Origin: DASYPQ01 sp046155895
GTDB taxonomy: Bacteria > Planctomycetota > UBA1135 > GCA-002686595
NCBI GenBank assembly: GCA_046155895.1
Contig: JBJXFB010000156.1
Coordinates: 50,243-114,242 of the forward strand
Reading direction: 5' to 3'
Length of the DNA stretch: 64,000 nt
The first letter of the stretch is position 1. The number at the start of each line of letters is the position of its first letter. A model generated the notes under the pieces. The model was not told the origin of the DNA. It worked only from the letters and a program-made list of their open reading frames with translations, and made no database searches. The translations under genes were made by a program, and so were the position numbers. Below are positions 61,099 to 64,000 of the stretch, piece by piece.

Positions 61099-61452
61099 CT
61101 ACGCCAGGCCGCGCTTCAACTGCTCTTCAGCCCAGCTCCAGGCGGCGACGGTGCGGGGGAAGCCCACGGTGTTCATGCCCAGCAGGATCGCCTGCCGGAT
61201 CTCGGTCGGCTTCGCCCCGTGGCTCATCGCGCGGCGAACGTGACTGCGCAGAGCGGACTCCAGACCGGTGCCGGTGCAGATGCCGATCTTGACCAGCGCC
61301 AGCGTCCTGGCGTCCAGCGGACCGGCCCTGTCGACGGCGTGAGCGATTTCCTCGTGTGCCCTCCCTAGAGCGGGGTACCGGGCCACGAACGCCCTGAACG
61401 ACTTGGGGGCTTCGCTGCTCGCGATCTTCCTCGTCTTCGTCTTCTTGGCCAT
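61099..61452 (-). CDS. Carboxymuconolactone-decarboxylase-family (AhpD-like) protein
   Basis: 117 residues. After a basic N-terminus the CMD fold shows YPALGRAHEEIAHAVDRAG, LDARTLALVKIGICTGTG and HVRRAMSHGAKPTEIRQAIL, then VAAWSWAEEQL. AhpD-type enzymes use CxxC before the His; here only one Cys is in the equivalent segment (GICTGTGLESALRSH), so thiol redox activity is unlikely and a decarboxylase-like or structural role is possible. Confidence 0.75.
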   Translation of the reverse strand: MAKKTKTRKIASSEAPKSFRAFVARYPALGRAHEEIAHAVDRAGPLDARTLALVKIGICTGTGLESALRSHVRRAMSHGAKPTEIRQAILLGMNTVGFPRTVAAWSWAEEQLKRGLA

Positions 61453-61606
61453 GGACTCTCCAATCGGATGGGTCAGACCTCCGGAGGATAGCGCCTTGGC
61501 CCCGAATCCGATCTGGTGGCGTGGGCGGCTCGCGGCCTGACACCCGGGCTGAAATCAAACCCGCGTTGATCGACCGTCGCGCAAGCGGTCGTGCACCCTG
61601 ACCGAC

Positions 61607-61834
61607 TCAGAGCCCGGCGCTGATTCCCCGCACGATCCCGATCGATGTGCCCACGACGATGCACAGGACGACGCAGGTGACTCCCCACAGGGCCGAGATG
61701 GTCATGCACTTGCGGACATTCGCCGCCTCCAGCAACTCGTCGAAATCGCTCCGGCATCGCTTGAACATCGCCCGGCACCAGAGGATGCCGAGCACCAGAG
61801 CGATCGCATCGATCAACACTCCCATGCTGAACAT
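61607..61834 (-). CDS. Small membrane protein
   Basis: 75 residues from ATG 61834. Two hydrophobic segments (MGVLIDAIALVLGILWC and ISALWGVTCVVLCIVVGTSIG) are separated by a charged loop with FKRCRSDFDELLEAANV. No family recognised, and no strong ribosome-binding site. Confidence 0.42.
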   Translation of the reverse strand: MFSMGVLIDAIALVLGILWCRAMFKRCRSDFDELLEAANVRKCMTISALWGVTCVVLCIVVGTSIGIVRGISAGL

Positions 61835-61912
61835 GGTGAACTCATCGGAAAGTGCCGGTGGGGGGCTTGGGTGATTCGAGCCGCCCACCCCACCGCCGCC
61901 CCGAAAACGCAA

Positions 61913-62366
61913 TTCCTTACGAAGCCAGCATCCCCGGCCGCCGTCCCCGCTCTTCCTCGCTCGGGGCCGAGGCGGTGACGTTCCACAGTGAGCGCGGGGG
62001 ATCAGCTGAGCCGGGCTCGAGCGCGTGAATCCACTGTCATGACAGCAGCTGAAGCTAGTCCTCGGCGACGTGCGAAGGGCGTTCGCGCGCGTCGCCCGCT
62101 TCGCCTTTCCGCAAGGCCGCGTGCGCGTCTGCGCAGCCTCGAAGCGAGCAGCGCGATTTGCGATCGGTACTGACCCCGACTCTGCGGGGGAGCATCCGTC
62201 GGCCAGGACCTAGGTCAGGGACTTCAACCGAGCGACTTCAAGGTCCATGGTCTCTGCTCGGAGATGAGGGGGGCACTTGCGGGAGCCAGTCCGTCTCTCA
62301 TGCGGACTGGCCCCCCTTTCCCTGGTGGGAGCCCTTCGGCGGGACGGGCTCCTGCCAGGGAGCGCG
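61913..62366. other. Gene-poor stretch with a terminator-like hairpin
   Basis: About 450 bases. A small Arg-rich frame from 62039 (MTAAEASPRRRAKG) is open but unsupported. The hairpin listed at 62284 lies in its right part. Confidence 0.4.
62284..62310 (-). terminator. Hairpin downstream of the Cys-rich secreted protein gene
   Basis: A perfect 9-bp stem GCCAGTCCG/CGGACTGGC with a nine-base loop lies 57 bases beyond the stop of the 62367 gene. There is no T tract on the minus strand; a C6T3 run follows on the plus strand. Probably a transcript-end hairpin. Confidence 0.45.
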
Positions 62367-62981
62367 TCACGCACCCCAGAGCACCGAGACCATGTTCGTG
62401 AGGTTGACGGTGGCGGAGACGTTGTTGCAAGCCGCCGGTGCGGCTGCCTGCGGGTCGCGGTAGACGTTGAAGTAGTAGCGCGTCTCGGGAGGTGCGATCA
62501 CGTGAAGGGCCCACGTCGACGATCTCGCGCTGATGCTCAAGTCGGCCCCTTCCGGCTTCGTCTTCGTTCCGCCGATGACCTGCGTGACGTAGAGGCGCCT
62601 CAAATCCCCGCCGTTCCCGATGCAGCGCACGCCTGCGCCGCTCACGCTGCCCAGCGTCGGGGCGATCCCAGGCTTGTAGCTGTAGAACACGTTCAAGATC
62701 CCGGCGGTGGGCGGAATCCTGTGGTTGCTCGTCGCAAGGAACAGCGTCGGTGACGACATGTCCGCGCTGACGGACGGAGTGCCGCTGGCGTTCAGCACGG
62801 CTCCGGTCGTCGCGCCGGCGCCGTGGTTGGCGCAGCCACCGGCTGGATTCGCCGGCGCTTGGCTCGGGCACGGGCAGTTGATGACGCCTCCGGTTCCGGG
62901 GAAGCACAACTGGGTGATCTGGGCCGGGACGCTCGTGGAGAGCAGGACGATGGCCGTCGCGGTGAGCAGGGTGCGGACCAT
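62367..62981 (-). CDS. Secreted protein consisting of the Cys-rich C-terminal module alone
   Basis: 204 residues from ATG 62981 with CAGGAG upstream. The signal peptide ends at VPAQ. The mature part repeats the module found at the C-termini of the 19293 and 21965 propeller proteins: CFPGTGGVINCPCPSQ, GGCANHG, TTGAVLNASGTPSVSAD, GVRCIGNGGDLRRLYV, EGADLSISARSS and YYFNVYRDP, ending SVLWGA. It lacks propeller repeats, showing that the module folds independently. Function unknown. Confidence 0.75.
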   Translation of the reverse strand: MVRTLLTATAIVLLSTSVPAQITQLCFPGTGGVINCPCPSQAPANPAGGCANHGAGATTGAVLNASGTPSVSADMSSPTLFLATSNHRIPPTAGILNVFYSYKPGIAPTLGSVSGAGVRCIGNGGDLRRLYVTQVIGGTKTKPEGADLSISARSSTWALHVIAPPETRYYFNVYRDPQAAAPAACNNVSATVNLTNMVSVLWGA

Positions 62982-63404
62982 GGGGATCTCCTGGGGGGGA
63001 AAGGAGTGGAGGATTCCACTGCAGCCGGAGGTGCTACAGCGCGATGGTGCATTAGACACGAAGATTCGGATTGCGGGTCGGAGACGTCTCCAAGTCGATG
63101 CGGAGCTTCGTTCCATGGATGGAGCCCCCTGCGGACGGCGCGGACGATGGATGGCCCGATGTCCCTGCGGGGAGTCGAGAGAGTTCGGCGGGCGGCAGAG
63201 CTTCCGCTCGCTCTGGCTGCCGCCACGAACCGACCGCCTTACGAATCTCCACGCCGTCGAGATGCGCAACAAGGCCGGACGTCAAGCCACGGTCAGCGTG
63301 ACCGAGTCCAAGCTGGACGCGTGGAACCCACACAAGAAAAGAGCACGCGGCAGGCGCAATGCTGCCGCGTGGCTCGGCGCGTCAAGGCGATCAGCCGACC
63401 TGGG
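62982..63404. other. Non-coding stretch
   Basis: About 420 bases with overlapping GC-rich open frames but no ribosome-binding site or family similarity. The promoter of the 62367 gene should be at the left end. Confidence 0.4.
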
Positions 63405-63512
63405 TCAGGTGCTGCTCTTGACCTGGCGGTGGTATCCCACCAAACAGAAGACCGTCTGGGCGATCCAGAGGATGGCCAAAGTGCTTCCAGCGAAGAGGAG
63501 GAGGGTTGTCAT
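63405..63512 (-). CDS. 35-residue single-span membrane microprotein
   Basis: ATG 63512 to TGA at 63405. The peptide opens MTTLLLFAGSTLAILWIAQT and ends in a basic tail GYHRQVKSST. Its plan (MT, hydrophobic helix with LWxAQxV, then Tyr and a Lys/Arg/Ser end) matches the peptide at 58691. No obvious ribosome-binding site. Role unknown. Confidence 0.5.
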   Translation of the reverse strand: MTTLLLFAGSTLAILWIAQTVFCLVGYHRQVKSST

Positions 63513-64000
63513 GGCGGTTCGAACCCGTCTCGGGGCCTGGTCGTCAGGGGCACTTGCGGTTTCCTAAACCACCGCCCGTCGCCCTGACGCCGCGGATCGT
63601 ACCGTCGCCCTCGTGTTAAGGCTAGGTATCGGGTAGGTACCAATCAGGTAGGGCCCCCCCTCTGGGGCGGTGCCGAGGGGTGGCCCGAGGGTGGTTTCAC
63701 CCCTCCTGGCGCTCCAGCCGCCCGGGCGACCCGGTTTCTGGGCGGGGGAGGAGCCGCAAGGACTCCCCCCGGCCGGCGAGGGTTCGGATCCTCTCCCAAT
63801 GCTCCCGGGCCCCCTTTCGTACCTCGCGGTCGCCCCGTGGACCAGACCATCGGACCCGTGCAGCGTTCGTCAGGCCTCGGGGAACACCCAAAAGCGGCCA
63901 GTTGGGAACGCCTGAAAACCGGCCAGTCGTGAGGAACCGCTCGGGACGTTGACCGCGCTGGGGAGCCCTGCTCTCCCGGCCGGATGGCCAACGTCTTGAA
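63513..64000. other. Right-edge GC-rich non-coding stretch
   Basis: Nearly 490 bases without a supportable gene. It contains GGTTCGAACCC (63517-63527) resembling a tRNA T arm without the rest of a tRNA, and insertion-sequence-like repeats at 63879-63927. Confidence 0.4.
63879..63927. repeat. Tandem repeats resembling IS21-type ends
   Basis: On the minus strand ACTGGCCGGTTTTCAGG ... GTTCCCA is followed by ACTGGCCGCTTTTGGG ... GTTCCCCG, two units of about 25 bases. Repeated GGCC-(G/C)-TTTT-GTTCC units of this kind occur at ends of IS21-family elements. No transposase is in the window, so this would be one end of an element lying to the right or a remnant. Confidence 0.35.

Noticed and set aside
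63513..63530. tRNA remnant suggested by GGTTCGAACCC
   Set aside because: No acceptor, anticodon or D-arm complement can be drawn around it; an isolated T-arm-like palindrome.
62707..63587. Plus-strand frames of 254-286 codons over the right flank
   Set aside because: They run antisense through the signal peptide of the 62367 gene and across non-coding sequence with no motif or ribosome-binding site.

Overview
The window is GC-rich, densely coded bacterial chromosome. Large secreted repeat proteins with a C-terminal Cys-rich module, a Ser/Thr kinase fused to a sulfatase-modifying-factor domain, a DUF3300 protein and a CAP-domain protein together suggest a Planctomycetota-type bacterium. This is an inference from gene families; there is no rRNA or marker phylogeny here. 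No CRISPR array and no rRNA gene was seen.

Positions 1-11152 are ordinary chromosome: the 5' end of ispD (minus), then ruvC, a degenerate NucS-like protein, a MinD/FlhG-type ATPase, a helix-hairpin-helix protein, a CAP-domain protein (minus), nadC, an RsbW-like ATPase, VanZ, purB, a sugar-isomerase-like TIM barrel and thiD, ending with an intact tRNA-Gly(GCC).

That tRNA gene is an integration hotspot. Its 3' part plus terminator recurs as an exact 78-bp direct repeat at 52177-52254 and as diverged copies at about 60117 and 60948. The three downstream copies are each preceded by the same 15-bp sequence absent from the intact gene, as expected for right ends of integrated elements. I read 11.1-61.0 kb as about three tandem or nested elements in one tRNA-Gly.

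Element 1 (11.1-52.2 kb) opens with a lone class III nucleotide cyclase, then a leftward operon joined by 4-base stop/start overlaps: VapBC45-like antitoxin and toxin, an HTH protein, a small protein, a RepA-like ATPase, a small basic protein, an excisionase-like protein and a tyrosine integrase. Next come secreted proteins (two seven-repeat propellers, each with a small paralogous partner), a second tyrosine recombinase with a stand-alone core-binding-domain protein, and an unusual packaging-derived operon: ParB-methyltransferase, terminase-small-like protein and three tandem terminase-large-like ATPases whose nuclease domain is replaced by a zinc-binding tail. The rest is defence-like: a DUF4011/Upf1-like helicase with Vsr-like nuclease, AbiV, a stand-alone HsdR-N-type nuclease, a PD-(D/E)XK protein, a single-chain Type IIL-like restriction-modification enzyme and a UDG-fold protein. 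Several of these genes look less GC-rich than the flanking chromosome.

Element 2 (52.2-60.1 kb) carries the kinase-FGE fusion, a truncated integrase, a DUF3300 protein, an internally deleted copy of the second recombinase, a 34-residue membrane microprotein, a DUF2203-like protein and a lipoprotein. Element 3 (60.1-60.95 kb) has one small membrane protein. The right flank holds a carboxymuconolactone-decarboxylase-family protein, a small membrane protein, a secreted protein made only of the Cys-rich module, a second membrane microprotein and repeats resembling insertion-sequence ends at the edge.
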